Source of the DNA: SHZL01 sp031362985
Lineage (GTDB): Bacteria > Pseudomonadota > Gammaproteobacteria > Xanthomonadales > SZUA-36
Length of the DNA: 64,000 nucleotides
Assembly: GCA_031362985.1 (NCBI GenBank)
Contig: JANLTO010000017.1
Location: forward strand, 1 to 64,000
Reading direction: 5' to 3'
The position numbers were made by a program, and so were the translations under genes. Position 1 is the first letter of the stretch; the number at the start of each line of letters is the position of its first letter. The notes under the pieces are model-generated. The model made no database searches, was not told the origin of the DNA, and saw nothing but the letters and a program-made list of their open reading frames with translations. Below, in pieces: positions 55,786 through 64,000 of this stretch.

Positions 55786-57239
55786 TGAAAGATGAAGTGA
55801 TAAAAAGACGGCACGACGATTTTGCCTTTCTGGATCGCGCTCGCAGCGACCCGGACGTCTACCCTCTGGAAATCCGCCGCAGTGAATTTCGCGAAATTTA
55901 CAAACCATTTGCGGCCGAGGAAGCGGCTGACCAGGGCGAGCGTTGCCTGGATTGCGGTAACCCGTATTGCGAGTGGAAGTGCCCGGTGCACAACTACATT
56001 CCCGACTGGCTGAAACTGGCATCCGAAGGCCGCATCCTGGAAGCCGCATCCCTGTGCCACGAAACCAACAGCCTGCCGGAAGTTTGTGGCCGTATCTGCC
56101 CACACGACCGCTTGTGTGAACAAGCCTGCACCCTGCAAACCGGGTTTGGCGCCGTAACCATTGGCGCGATGGAGCGCTACATCGTTGATGAAGCCTTCAG
56201 ACTGGGCTGGCGGCCTGACCTCTCACGGGTTCGGCCCACACCCTGGAGCGTGGGTGTGGTTGGCGCCGGCCCGGCCGGGCTATCGTGCGCTGATGTTTTG
56301 TCGCGCAATGGTATCAGCGTGACGGTGTACGACCGCTATCCCGAGATTGGCGGCCTGTTGAGTTTCGGCATCCCGGATTTCAAGCTGGAGCTCAAGGTCA
56401 TACGCACGCGACGGGAAGTGCTGGAAGATGCAGGTATCCGCTTTCGCCTGAACTGCGAAATCGGGCGCGATATAAAAGCGCACGAATTACTGGGGATGCA
56501 CGATGCATTGTTTTTGGGCACCGGCACGTATACTCCGGTGGAAGCGCAGCTGCCCGGCATGGAGAACGGTGGTATCGTTCCCGCCCTGCCATTCCTGATT
56601 GGCCAGACCGGGCATTTGTACAACCTGGACTTGCCGGACTACCCCCACATCAGCCTGGCAGGTCAACGTGTACTGGTGCTGGGTGGTGGCGATACCGCCA
56701 TGGACTGTGTGCGTACGGCGATTCGGCAAGGCGCTCAGTCCGTGCACTGCATTTATCGTCGTGATCGCGAGAACATGCCAGGCTCGCAGCGGGAAGTAGA
56801 CCATGCGATGAAAGAAGGGGTGCAGTTTGCCTTTAACACCCTGCCACTTGGCCTCGTGCACGCGAACCGGTTATTGAGCGGGCTGCGCATTGCCCGTACC
56901 CGGCTGGTGCAAGACGCCAATGACAGTGGACGACCCCGCCCTGAGTTGATCGAAGGCAGCGAGCAAGTCCTGCCGGCCGATGCGGTTATTTTCGCTTTCG
57001 GCTATCGCCCCAGCCCACCCGACTGGCTACAGCATTTATCCGTTACAACCCACACCGGTGGCCTGGTGCAGACCGGCCCGCAACTGTCCGGCCAAACCTC
57101 CAATCCGCTAATTTTTGCGGCCGGCGACATGGTACGCGGCTCCGACCTGGTGGTCACCGCCATTGCCGACGCCCGCGCGGCGGCCAAATCCATCATCCAG
57201 CACCTGCAGATGCAACAGCCACAACTGCGGCGGGCTTGA
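55785..57239 (+). CDS. gltD: Glutamate synthase small (beta) subunit
   Basis: A 484-residue NADPH-dependent flavoprotein that feeds electrons to GltB. N-terminal cysteines for two 4Fe-4S clusters are in CLDCGNPYCEWKCPVHNYIPDW and VCGRICPHDRLCEQACTL. The FAD fold starts VGVVGAGPAGLSCADVL, and the NADPH fold reads VLVLGGGDTAMDCVRTAIRQGA. The C-terminal PLIFAAGDMVRGSDLVVTAIADAR closes the FAD site. Length matches the family. The ATG is placed in the second unit of a 16-bp duplication, with no strong ribosome site, suggesting dependence on gltB translation. Confidence 0.97.
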   Translation: MKDEVIKRRHDDFAFLDRARSDPDVYPLEIRRSEFREIYKPFAAEEAADQGERCLDCGNPYCEWKCPVHNYIPDWLKLASEGRILEAASLCHETNSLPEVCGRICPHDRLCEQACTLQTGFGAVTIGAMERYIVDEAFRLGWRPDLSRVRPTPWSVGVVGAGPAGLSCADVLSRNGISVTVYDRYPEIGGLLSFGIPDFKLELKVIRTRREVLEDAGIRFRLNCEIGRDIKAHELLGMHDALFLGTGTYTPVEAQLPGMENGGIVPALPFLIGQTGHLYNLDLPDYPHISLAGQRVLVLGGGDTAMDCVRTAIRQGAQSVHCIYRRDRENMPGSQREVDHAMKEGVQFAFNTLPLGLVHANRLLSGLRIARTRLVQDANDSGRPRPELIEGSEQVLPADAVIFAFGYRPSPPDWLQHLSVTTHTGGLVQTGPQLSGQTSNPLIFAAGDMVRGSDLVVTAIADARAAAKSIIQHLQMQQPQLRRA

Positions 57240-57309
57240 TAAAACCTGTGTGCCACCGCGAGGTGTTAGAATAAGGCCGCTTTCTCATTGACCCTTCTTT
57301 AGTTGACCC

Positions 57310-57726
57310 ATGATGATCAAGATTACCGAAACACTCTCCTTGCAGGATGATGAAGTGCACCTGAGCGCCATTCGCGCACAGGGTGCCGGTGGCCAGAACG
57401 TCAACAAGGTTTCAAGCGCTGTGCATTTACGCTTTGACATTCCCGCGTCCTCCCTGCCGGAAATCTGCAAGCAGCGCTTGTTGGCCATGCCGGACCGCCG
57501 CGTCAATGACCAGGGCATCATGGTTATCAAGGCTCAGCGATTCCGTACCCTGGAGCAAAACACCAATGATGCCCTGGCGCGGCTTCGAGTGTTAATTCAG
57601 CAGTCCCTGGTTGAGCCCAGGAATCGAATTGCCACTCGCCCCAGCCGTTCTTCCACGGAACGCCGCCTGGATGGAAAGGTAAGGCGCGGTCGCCTGAAAC
57701 TTTTGCGCAGCAATTTGCCGGAATAA
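57310..57726 (+). CDS. arfB: Alternative ribosome-rescue factor ArfB (YaeJ)
   Basis: A 138-residue peptidyl-tRNA hydrolase. The catalytic GGQ is in IRAQGAGGQNVNKVSSAVHLRFD. The C-terminal tail is rich in Arg and Lys (SSTERRLDGKVRRGRLKLLRS), which in ArfB enters the mRNA channel of stalled ribosomes. It differs from release factors by lacking codon-recognition domains. The start may be ATG 57310 or ATG 57313. A TAGAAT-like -10 lies in the 70-base gap after gltD, so it may have its own promoter. Confidence 0.94.
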   Translation: MMIKITETLSLQDDEVHLSAIRAQGAGGQNVNKVSSAVHLRFDIPASSLPEICKQRLLAMPDRRVNDQGIMVIKAQRFRTLEQNTNDALARLRVLIQQSLVEPRNRIATRPSRSSTERRLDGKVRRGRLKLLRSNLPE

Positions 57727-57758
57727 CACCGGTTCATTTGCACTGATGTTCTGACACG

Positions 57759-57784
57759 AACTATAATAGTTCCAATTACAATTG
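57759..57784. promoter_or_regulatory. Paired palindromes upstream of a MarR gene (candidate operator)
   Basis: AACTATAATAGTT (57759-57771, 5-bp arms) and CAATTACAATTG (57773-57784, 5-bp arms) are adjacent perfect palindromes in the region before the MarR-type gene. AGGAGA follows at 57794. Autoregulation is typical of the family, so this is a plausible operator overlapping the promoter. Confidence 0.5.
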
Positions 57785-57807
57785 ATGCTTTTCAGGAGAC
57801 TCATTTA

Positions 57808-58260
57808 ATGGCCCGAATTACTACCCGCAGCGCACAACAGCAGGATTTCATCGTACTAGCGAATGAGTTGGCGCGGGCCCATCATCGATTTTCACTTTTC
57901 GACGCGGAAATCCATCGTCTGTCCGGCTCCGGGCTTACTGCCCCACAAGCCAAAGTTCTTTTTTGCCTGGGCAATACGGATGGGCTGACCTGCAGTGAAA
58001 TCACCGACGTAACACTGATTACCAAGGGAACCCTGACCGGCGTCATTGATCGTTTGGAAGAAAAAGGACTGGTGAAGCGCTGGGGCGATGCCGATGATGG
58101 CCGCATCATCATCGTGGCTTTGACCCGCGCCGGCGACCGACTGTTTAAACGGGAGTATCCGCGCTACCTCGAAAAGCTGAAAACGCAATTCGACGGGATC
58201 AGCGCCCGGGACCGCGAACAGGCCAGCAGGCAGCTGGAACAGATCGCCGGTCTGTTTTAA
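57808..58260 (+). CDS. MarR-family transcriptional regulator
   Basis: A 150-residue winged-helix protein with long dimerisation helices at both ends. The recognition helix region is TCSEITDVTLITKGTLTGVIDRLEEKGLVKRW, followed by the wing DADDGRIIIVALTRAG. MarR proteins repress by binding short palindromes and release DNA on binding a small ligand, often a phenolic compound. AGGAGA lies eight bases before the ATG. A candidate operator sits just upstream. Targets beyond itself are not evident here. Confidence 0.93.
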   Translation: MARITTRSAQQQDFIVLANELARAHHRFSLFDAEIHRLSGSGLTAPQAKVLFCLGNTDGLTCSEITDVTLITKGTLTGVIDRLEEKGLVKRWGDADDGRIIIVALTRAGDRLFKREYPRYLEKLKTQFDGISARDREQASRQLEQIAGLF

Positions 58261-58374
58261 GGCGGCATGCCCGGCGGGGGTGCTCGTGCACCCCGCGTTA
58301 GGCTAGTCCGGCTTACCCTGGAACCGCGTCTAAAGGCTATTATTCCGCTAAATCAATCAAGCGCCGGGTGTTGG

Positions 58375-58872
58375 ATGGACTGGATGATATTGTGGTGGGT
58401 GGTTGCGACCCTGTTGGTCACTGCCGGATTGGCTGGCACCGTGATCCCCGCACTGCCCGGCGTGCCCCTGGTTATGGCCGGCCTTTTTGTCGGCGCGTGG
58501 ATCAACCATTTTGCGATCGTCGGCTGGGTGACGCTGGGTATTCTTGCCTTGCTGACAGTGTTTGCCCAGGTGGTGGACTTCCTCGCCAGCGCATTCGGTG
58601 TTCGTTATAGCGGCGCCGGTGTGCGCGCTTTCTGGGGCGCCACCCTGGGCGCGATTGTGGGGATTTTTTTTGGGATCCCGGGCCTGGTATTGGGCCCGTT
58701 CGCTGGCGCCGTCGTGGGTGAACTCAGCAGTGGTTCGGGTTGGCGTCAGTCCAGCCGGGCCGGGCTGGGAGCCTGGCTGGGTATGCTGTTTGCCACCGCT
58801 ATCAAACTCGCCATTGCTTTTTTGATGATAGGGATCTTCATCATTCAACTCGGCTGGGGGCAGTCGGGTTGA
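58375..58872 (+). CDS. DUF456 membrane protein
   Basis: A 165-residue protein with four or five hydrophobic helices and the glycine-rich DUF456 pattern: GLAGTVIPALPGVPLVMAGLFVGAWI, DFLASAFGVRYSGAGVRAFWGATLGAIVGIFFGIPGL and FAGAVVGELSSG. Its function is unknown. ATG 58375 was chosen because residues upstream are polar and unsupported. It ends 55 bases from the convergent thrC gene. Confidence 0.88.
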   Translation: MDWMILWWVVATLLVTAGLAGTVIPALPGVPLVMAGLFVGAWINHFAIVGWVTLGILALLTVFAQVVDFLASAFGVRYSGAGVRAFWGATLGAIVGIFFGIPGLVLGPFAGAVVGELSSGSGWRQSSRAGLGAWLGMLFATAIKLAIAFLMIGIFIIQLGWGQSG

Positions 58873-58927
58873 CCTGGGCTGCTTTCTTCGGCTGCCTTTA
58901 GTTCATCGCCCTAAGTGCATGACCTTT

Positions 58928-60235
58928 TTAGCACCCCCGATACACAGTCGTTCCTTCTAATAAGAACGTTTGTAATGAACTAAATTCACCGGATATCGTA
59001 CTGGATAGAATTTTCTTATTACGCACTGCTTCTAATTCAGGAGGTAACGCAACGTCTATACCAAGTGTTTCCTCGATCACTTCCTTGAACTTGGCAGGGT
59101 GCGCGGTGCACAGGAACATTCCCTCTTCATCGCCGGCCAGAGACTGCTGCAGGGCCGCCCAGGCCAGGGCGCTATGCGGATCCGCCAGGTAGCCGTTTTG
59201 CCACAAAGCACGCATGGCGGCGCGGGTCTGTGCGTCATCCAAGGCTACTGAGTGCAGTAAGACTTGCAGGTCCAGTCGATGACGGCTGGACAGCTCCAGC
59301 ACCCGGGGAAAGTTATTCGGTAGTGACACATCCATCGCATTGGTGATGGTTGCCACTGTGGCGTGGGGATCCCATTGGCCGCTGGCGAGAAAACGCGGCA
59401 CCGTGTCGTTGGCATTGGTGGCAGCAATGATGCGGCGATAAGGCAGGCCAATAGTGCGGGCGATCAGGCCGGCGGTGACGTTGCCAAAATTACCACTGGG
59501 AACGCTGAGCACCAGTTTATCTACCGCGTGCGCCTGCGCCGCTGCTTCAAAGTAGTAGCATACCTGCGCCAGCAGGCGGGCGATGTTGATGGAATTGGCC
59601 GAGTTCAGGCCGAATGAGCGAACCAGCGATGGGGTATCAAAAGCTTGCTTCACCAGGCGCTGGCAGGTGTCGAAATCAGCCTCTATCGCCACAGTGCGCA
59701 CATTGCCGCCCAGCGCACAAAACAGCTTTTCCTGCAGTGTCGAAATCCGGCCCTTGGGGTAGAGCACTACCACCTCAATGCCCGGCTGGCCGTAATAGGC
59801 GTGTGCCACGGCCGCGCCGGTATCGCCGGAGGTGGCGGTGAGTATGGTCATGGGTCCGCCGTCGTGGAACTCAGCCAGGCAGCGGGCCATGAAACGTGCG
59901 CCAAAATCCTTGAATGCCAGCGAGGGGCCGTGAAACAGCTCCAGCGCACCTATGGAATACTCACCCACCGGCTCTACGCGCGCTGTCCTGACGGGAAAAT
60001 TGAACGCGGATTCCACCATGCGCTGCATGACGGGCAGCGCTATTTCGCCCTGGGTAAGGTGCTGCAAAATGGCTACGCTGCGGGGCACGAACCCGAGGCC
60101 AAGCAGACCCGGCACGTCGGGCAAAACATCAAAATTCCGGGGGAAATACAGTCCTTGCTGGCTCCCGAGGCCGGTCAAAACCGCCTGGCGAAAACTCGCC
60201 TGCTCTGTCGGGACCTTGATATTGATCAGTTCCAA
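58928..60235 (-). CDS. thrC: Threonine synthase
   Basis: A 435-residue PLP enzyme that makes threonine from O-phosphohomoserine. The PLP lysine lies in LFHGPSLAFKDFGARFMARCL. The phosphate loop is SVPSGNFGNVTAGL, and TILTATSGDTGAAVAHAYYG binds substrate. Length fits the shorter, E. coli-like type. A TTG start at 60235 follows GGAGG by four bases. It is the last gene of the asnB-thrA-thrB-thrC operon, 18 bases after thrB. Confidence 0.96.
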   Translation of the reverse strand: MELINIKVPTEQASFRQAVLTGLGSQQGLYFPRNFDVLPDVPGLLGLGFVPRSVAILQHLTQGEIALPVMQRMVESAFNFPVRTARVEPVGEYSIGALELFHGPSLAFKDFGARFMARCLAEFHDGGPMTILTATSGDTGAAVAHAYYGQPGIEVVVLYPKGRISTLQEKLFCALGGNVRTVAIEADFDTCQRLVKQAFDTPSLVRSFGLNSANSINIARLLAQVCYYFEAAAQAHAVDKLVLSVPSGNFGNVTAGLIARTIGLPYRRIIAATNANDTVPRFLASGQWDPHATVATITNAMDVSLPNNFPRVLELSSRHRLDLQVLLHSVALDDAQTRAAMRALWQNGYLADPHSALAWAALQQSLAGDEEGMFLCTAHPAKFKEVIEETLGIDVALPPELEAVRNKKILSSTISGEFSSLQTFLLEGTTVYRGC

Positions 60236-60253
60236 GATTCCTCCACACCCCTG

Positions 60254-61252
60254 TCAGTAACCGGCGCTAAGGCTGCGGGCGCCACCCAGGTCAGCACGGC
60301 AGATGTGGGCAAAACCGCTATCGTCCTGCTGGTAATGTTCCTCCATCCAGCTGCGCAGCTGTTGCGCTACATCGGGCTTATCCGCCAGGGCAAAAACCGT
60401 TGGCCCAGAGCCGGAAATGCCAACGGCCAAGGCTCCCAGTGCCTTTAGCGCTTCGCGCGCCCGCTCAAACCCCGGCAACAGGCTGCGGCGCCAGGGCTCG
60501 GCAATCAGGTCCACCATCGAGGCGGCTGCCAGTTCGGTCTTGCCGGTGTAGAGGGCATACACGAATTGTGCAAACTGCGCGCCGTGATGCACCGCAGTTG
60601 CGCGCGGCAGTTGGCCCGGCAGCACGGCGCGGGCATCGCGTGTGTTTAATTCGGTACCCGGCCAACACACCACGGCCTGCCAGCGGACGGGCCAGGGCAG
60701 TGCGTACTCCGACTCATTACCGGGGGGACACAGGCGCAAGCCGCCATAGCGGCAGGGAGCGATATTATCGAGATGGATTTCACCGCTGATGCCTCCTTCA
60801 ACTTCAGCCATCAGGCGAAACAGTTCGCGCGAGCTGAGTGGGTTGTCGTGCCAGCGGTTAAGCACTTCCAGCGCTGCGACCACAGAACTCGCGCTGGAAC
60901 CAAGACCGCTGCCGATGGGCAGACGCTTTTCCAGCACGATTTCCATTGGCGCTACCGCGATACCACGCTGCGCCAGGACCCGCTGATACAGGCGGCAGCA
61001 CTGCAGCACAATGTTTTTTTCCACGTCCTCGGGTAGCTTGTGCGCAAAGGGCCCGGTGGCGCTCAGCTTCCATTCCCGGGTCGAACCCGGTACCAGCTGC
61101 ACGATGTCGCCCAACAAGGTGCCGTCCACGGGTGCCAGCGCCAGACCGAGTGCATCAAAGCCCACCGAAACGTTGCCTATTGAAGCGGGCGCGAATACCG
61201 CCAGCGACTGACGATGCAAGCCGGGTTCGCGACTATTGGATTCCGGACTCAT
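60254..61252 (-). CDS. thrB: Homoserine kinase (GHMP type)
   Basis: A 332-residue kinase that phosphorylates homoserine. It shows VFAPASIGNVSVGFDALGLAL at the N-terminus, the ATP-binding LPIGSGLGSSASSVVAALEVLN, and VGISGSGPTVFALAD near the C-terminus. It belongs to the GHMP superfamily and not to the unrelated APH-fold ThrB. ATG 61252 overlaps the thrA stop as ATGA, so translation is coupled. About 20 residues precede the family's usual start. Confidence 0.96.
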   Translation of the reverse strand: MSPESNSREPGLHRQSLAVFAPASIGNVSVGFDALGLALAPVDGTLLGDIVQLVPGSTREWKLSATGPFAHKLPEDVEKNIVLQCCRLYQRVLAQRGIAVAPMEIVLEKRLPIGSGLGSSASSVVAALEVLNRWHDNPLSSRELFRLMAEVEGGISGEIHLDNIAPCRYGGLRLCPPGNESEYALPWPVRWQAVVCWPGTELNTRDARAVLPGQLPRATAVHHGAQFAQFVYALYTGKTELAAASMVDLIAEPWRRSLLPGFERAREALKALGALAVGISGSGPTVFALADKPDVAQQLRSWMEEHYQQDDSGFAHICRADLGGARSLSAGY

Positions 61253-63723
61253 GCACGCTGGTCCAGCGGTTGCCACACCGTGCGCAACAGGTCAGCGAAT
61301 ACCCCGGCCGCAGTCACCTGCGCACCCGCACCGTAACCACGCAGCACCATGGGTATAGGCTGGTAGTAGCGGGTGTGTAATACCAATGCATTTTCACCGT
61401 CGCGCACAGCGCCCAGCGGCTTGTCTTTGGGTACCGCCTCAACAGATACCCGGCACCTACCCTCAGCAATTCGACCAACATAACGCAACACCTGGCCCGC
61501 AGCCGCAGCCTTCCTGACGCGTTCTGCGATGCTTGCATCCAGGCCTTTGAGCGCTGCTATCAGCTCTGACTTATCGACCTCGGCAATTTCCGCCATGGGC
61601 ACAGCGGGTTCAACGTCCACGTCACCGAGTTCAAGCTCCAAGCCAACCTCGCGAGCGACAATCAGCAGCTTGCGCGCCACGTCCATGCCCGAGAGGTCAT
61701 CGCGCGGATCCGGTTCGGTGTATCCGAGTTCCATGGCTTTACCGACGGCTGCCGACATGGGCATACCATCTTCCAGCAAGCCAAAAATCATGGACAGCGA
61801 TCCGGACAGGATGCCATCAAACGACTTGAGTTCATCCCCGGAACGAATCAGCGCCTGCAGGGTATCGATCACCGGCAGGCCGGCCCCCACGTTAGTCTCG
61901 TACAGAAATTTGCGGAAGTTACGGCCCGCCGCCAAACGCATGGCGCGGTAGTACTCCAGAGATGCGGTATTGGCTTTCTTGTTGGCCGCGACCACGTTAA
62001 AACCATTTTCCAGGAAACGCACGTATTCCCCAGCCAGCGCAGCATTGGTGCTGCAATCGACCACCGTGGAATTGAGCAGGCCCAGGCGCTCGCGAATCGC
62101 GATGACGTCGTCAATGGTCCAGGCCTTGCCCTCCTTATCCAGCAGTTCGGCCCATTGATCCAGATCTACCACATTATCGGCAACGTACAGCTTGCGACTG
62201 TTGGCAATGGCCCGCACTCTCAGTTCGGTGCCGTGTTTCAACAGGCTGGTGGCCTGACGCTGGAACTGGCGCAGCAACTCCCCGCCCACATTGCCGCAAC
62301 CGAGCAGGACCACGTCAACATGGGCTGTGTGGCTGAAAAACGCGGTATGGCAGGCGCGCGTGGCAGATTGCGCATCCTCACTTTTTACCACCACCGCGAT
62401 GGCGCATTCAGTGGAACCCTGGGCAATGACTTCCACGTTCACGCCGGCGGAGGAAATAGCCATCAGGAAGCGGGCCGCAATGCCCCGGTAATGCTTCATG
62501 CCTTCGCCCACCAGCGAGATAACTGCACGTCTGTCCTGCACCGTTATTTCGCCGATGAGGCTGTGCAGCCGTTCAAAATGAAACTCCTCTTCCAGCGCCT
62601 TGCGGGCATTCTCCGCATCCGCCTGGCGCACACACAAGGTGATGCTGTATTCGGAAGAAGACTGCACAATCAACAGGATGGAAATCGACTGGCTGGCCAG
62701 CGCGTCCATGACCCGCCGTGCGATGCCGATGCGGCCACGCAAACCGCCACCCTGCAGGGTGATGGAGGCGATGTTGTCGAGGTGGGAAATGCCACGCACC
62801 ACATGGCTGCGTTGCGCATCGCGGTGAATGAGCGTGCCAGGCGCTGCAGGTTCGTAGGTATTGCGGATTTCGCACAGAATGTTATTGGCCGCCAGCGGCG
62901 TCAAAGCCTTGGCTGAAATAACCTTGGCGCCAAAATAGCTCAACTCCATGGCTTCTTCGTAACTCACTTCATCCAGGCACCGGGCATTGGACACGATGCG
63001 CGGGTCCGCCGTGAAAAACCCGTCCACGTCTTTCCAGATCTGGCAACGTCCGGCGCCAACCGCAGCAGCGATGGCGGCGGCAGAATAATCGGTACCGTTG
63101 CGGCCCAGCAACTGGATCTCGCCGCCGGCATTGCAGCCGTAGAATCCCGGCAGCACCAATACCTTGATGTCTTTGGTCAGGCGCTTTTTCAACAGAGGCG
63201 CAGCGGCCTCGATGTCCACCAAGGAATCCAGCCAATTGTCGTTGGCCAGAGGCAATACATCGGCGTCCGACCAGGCGGCAGCCACACCCCGATGCTGCAG
63301 GTAGTCCGCCATCAGGCGGCTGCAAAATCCTTCGCCGGTCGCCAGCACCCGCGCTCGGATCCGGTCCGGACACTGGCCCAGCATGCGCACGCCTTCGATG
63401 CGCTGCGCCAGCAGTTGGGTTTGTTCTTGCAGGAATGCGCTACCCAGCGGAGTTGCAATGCCGTCTGCGGTCATGGCTGCAATGATGTCGCGTTCGCGCT
63501 TGAGCGCTTCGTCCATTTCCGCCTGAGCGCTCTCGCCCTGCACCGCCTTGTCGATGGCGGCAACCAGCAGGTCCGTTACGCTTTTGACTGCAGACAGAAC
63601 CACGATGACCTGGCCATCCCCGCCGTATTGCTCAATGACATCAGCGCTGGCGCGAAACCCGGCGTAATCCGCCAGCGAGGTGCCGCCAAATTTCTGCACC
63701 ACCAATGAAGTGCTGATGCTCAC
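61249..63723 (-). CDS. thrA: Bifunctional aspartokinase I/homoserine dehydrogenase I
   Basis: An 824-residue fused enzyme for the first and third steps from aspartate to threonine. The kinase domain (about 1-290) starts VVQKFGGTSLADYAGF. Two ACT domains (about 310-460) normally bind the feedback inhibitor threonine. The dehydrogenase (about 465-820) has the NAD(P) loop VVLLGCGNVGGELL and the substrate region GLPVIDTLQALIRSGDELKSFDGILSGSLSMIFG. Its GTG start overlaps the asnB stop (GTGA), and its stop overlaps thrB. Confidence 0.97.
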   Translation of the reverse strand: MSISTSLVVQKFGGTSLADYAGFRASADVIEQYGGDGQVIVVLSAVKSVTDLLVAAIDKAVQGESAQAEMDEALKRERDIIAAMTADGIATPLGSAFLQEQTQLLAQRIEGVRMLGQCPDRIRARVLATGEGFCSRLMADYLQHRGVAAAWSDADVLPLANDNWLDSLVDIEAAAPLLKKRLTKDIKVLVLPGFYGCNAGGEIQLLGRNGTDYSAAAIAAAVGAGRCQIWKDVDGFFTADPRIVSNARCLDEVSYEEAMELSYFGAKVISAKALTPLAANNILCEIRNTYEPAAPGTLIHRDAQRSHVVRGISHLDNIASITLQGGGLRGRIGIARRVMDALASQSISILLIVQSSSEYSITLCVRQADAENARKALEEEFHFERLHSLIGEITVQDRRAVISLVGEGMKHYRGIAARFLMAISSAGVNVEVIAQGSTECAIAVVVKSEDAQSATRACHTAFFSHTAHVDVVLLGCGNVGGELLRQFQRQATSLLKHGTELRVRAIANSRKLYVADNVVDLDQWAELLDKEGKAWTIDDVIAIRERLGLLNSTVVDCSTNAALAGEYVRFLENGFNVVAANKKANTASLEYYRAMRLAAGRNFRKFLYETNVGAGLPVIDTLQALIRSGDELKSFDGILSGSLSMIFGLLEDGMPMSAAVGKAMELGYTEPDPRDDLSGMDVARKLLIVAREVGLELELGDVDVEPAVPMAEIAEVDKSELIAALKGLDASIAERVRKAAAAGQVLRYVGRIAEGRCRVSVEAVPKDKPLGAVRDGENALVLHTRYYQPIPMVLRGYGAGAQVTAAGVFADLLRTVWQPLDQRA

Positions 63724-64000
63724 GGCTTGTGCTCCCCGACACTGGGCCTGGCATAGGCATCAACGTGGACGGAGCGCATGGCGCGTCCCGACGGATCATT
63801 CATTTCCGCCAGGGATTTATCCCACAGGATGGCTTCCGGCGTGCTGCACGCCACGGTGGGGCCGCCAGGCACGGTTTGGGCTGCCGAGGCCAGCGGGAAA
63901 TGCTGCTCGAAAATGCTGCGGAAGTAATACGCTTCCTTGGACACTGGCGTATTGAACGGGAAGCGCCCGGCTGCGCGGCTCATTTCGGCATCGCTGACCT
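63720..64000 (-). CDS. asnB: Asparagine synthase B, C-terminal part
   Basis: The last 93 codons of a gene that runs past the window end. The tail is characteristic of glutamine-hydrolysing AsnB: FPFNTPVSKEAYYFRSIFEQHFP, AAQTVPGGPTVACSTPEAILWD, and DPSGRAMRSVHVDAYA. The amidotransferase and ATP-binding domains would be upstream. It overlaps thrA by four bases, so asparagine and threonine synthesis from aspartate appear to be cotranscribed. Confidence 0.92.
   Translation of the reverse strand, partial: VSDAEMSRAAGRFPFNTPVSKEAYYFRSIFEQHFPLASAAQTVPGGPTVACSTPEAILWDKSLAEMNDPSGRAMRSVHVDAYARPSVGEHKP

Overview
This is a gene-dense window (about 59% G+C by eye) from a gammaproteobacterium. The supporting evidence is a fused aspartokinase/homoserine dehydrogenase ThrA in a thrABC order, a YaeQ protein, a glutathione-dependent formaldehyde enzyme (Gfa), two-subunit GltBD, ArfB, and TonB-dependent outer-membrane transport. 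Genus cannot be assigned from the sequence alone. No rRNA, tRNA, CRISPR array, complete insertion sequence or phage was seen. GTG and TTG starts and 4-base ATGA/GTGA stop-start overlaps are common.

Layout. 0-6.2 kb: end of a methyltransferase gene, a LytS-type sensor kinase, a TPR protein, a multidomain secreted metallophosphatase and Gfa. 6.2-15.2 kb: YaeQ, an AlkP-superfamily hydrolase, then a catabolic-looking set (luciferase-like flavin oxidoreductase, MFS carrier, UbiD-type decarboxylase, UbiX prenyltransferase, secreted amidase, unknown secreted protein). 15.5-20.9 kb: a TolB-like/TPR membrane protein, a lipoprotein amidohydrolase, a serine hydrolase and a STAS protein. 21-27.3 kb: a family 2 glycosyltransferase frame that runs directly into a TonB-dependent receptor frame, followed by a tripartite tricarboxylate transporter (TctC, TctA, TctB). 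The join lies on an AAAA run. Removing one A restores a stop for the first gene and a GTG start with a textbook signal peptide for the second, so two overlapping genes are the likely original state.

27.4-49.7 kb is dominated by surface-polysaccharide genes: an ATP-grasp/deacetylase/cupin operon, GT61 and GT4 enzymes, an ABC exporter pair, GT2, GT4 and a GT4-GT2 double enzyme, an Anp1-like transferase, a UDP-galactopyranose-mutase-like flavoprotein and a TMTC-like TPR membrane protein. Interleaved are an SLC13 carrier, a DMT permease, an OmpR/BaeS-type two-component pair and a spondin-domain protein. 49.8-64 kb is housekeeping nitrogen and amino-acid metabolism: gltBD, arfB, a MarR regulator, a DUF456 protein, and the minus-strand operon asnB-thrA-thrB-thrC, which links two aspartate-consuming branches.

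Small repeats deserve attention. There is a GGGGTCAG family that builds perfect 22- and 27-bp inverted repeats, and a 28-bp palindrome family with three solo copies. A related 157-bp element holds four consecutive hairpins directly upstream of the SLC13 gene. Several 14-18 bp tandem duplications sit at gene boundaries.
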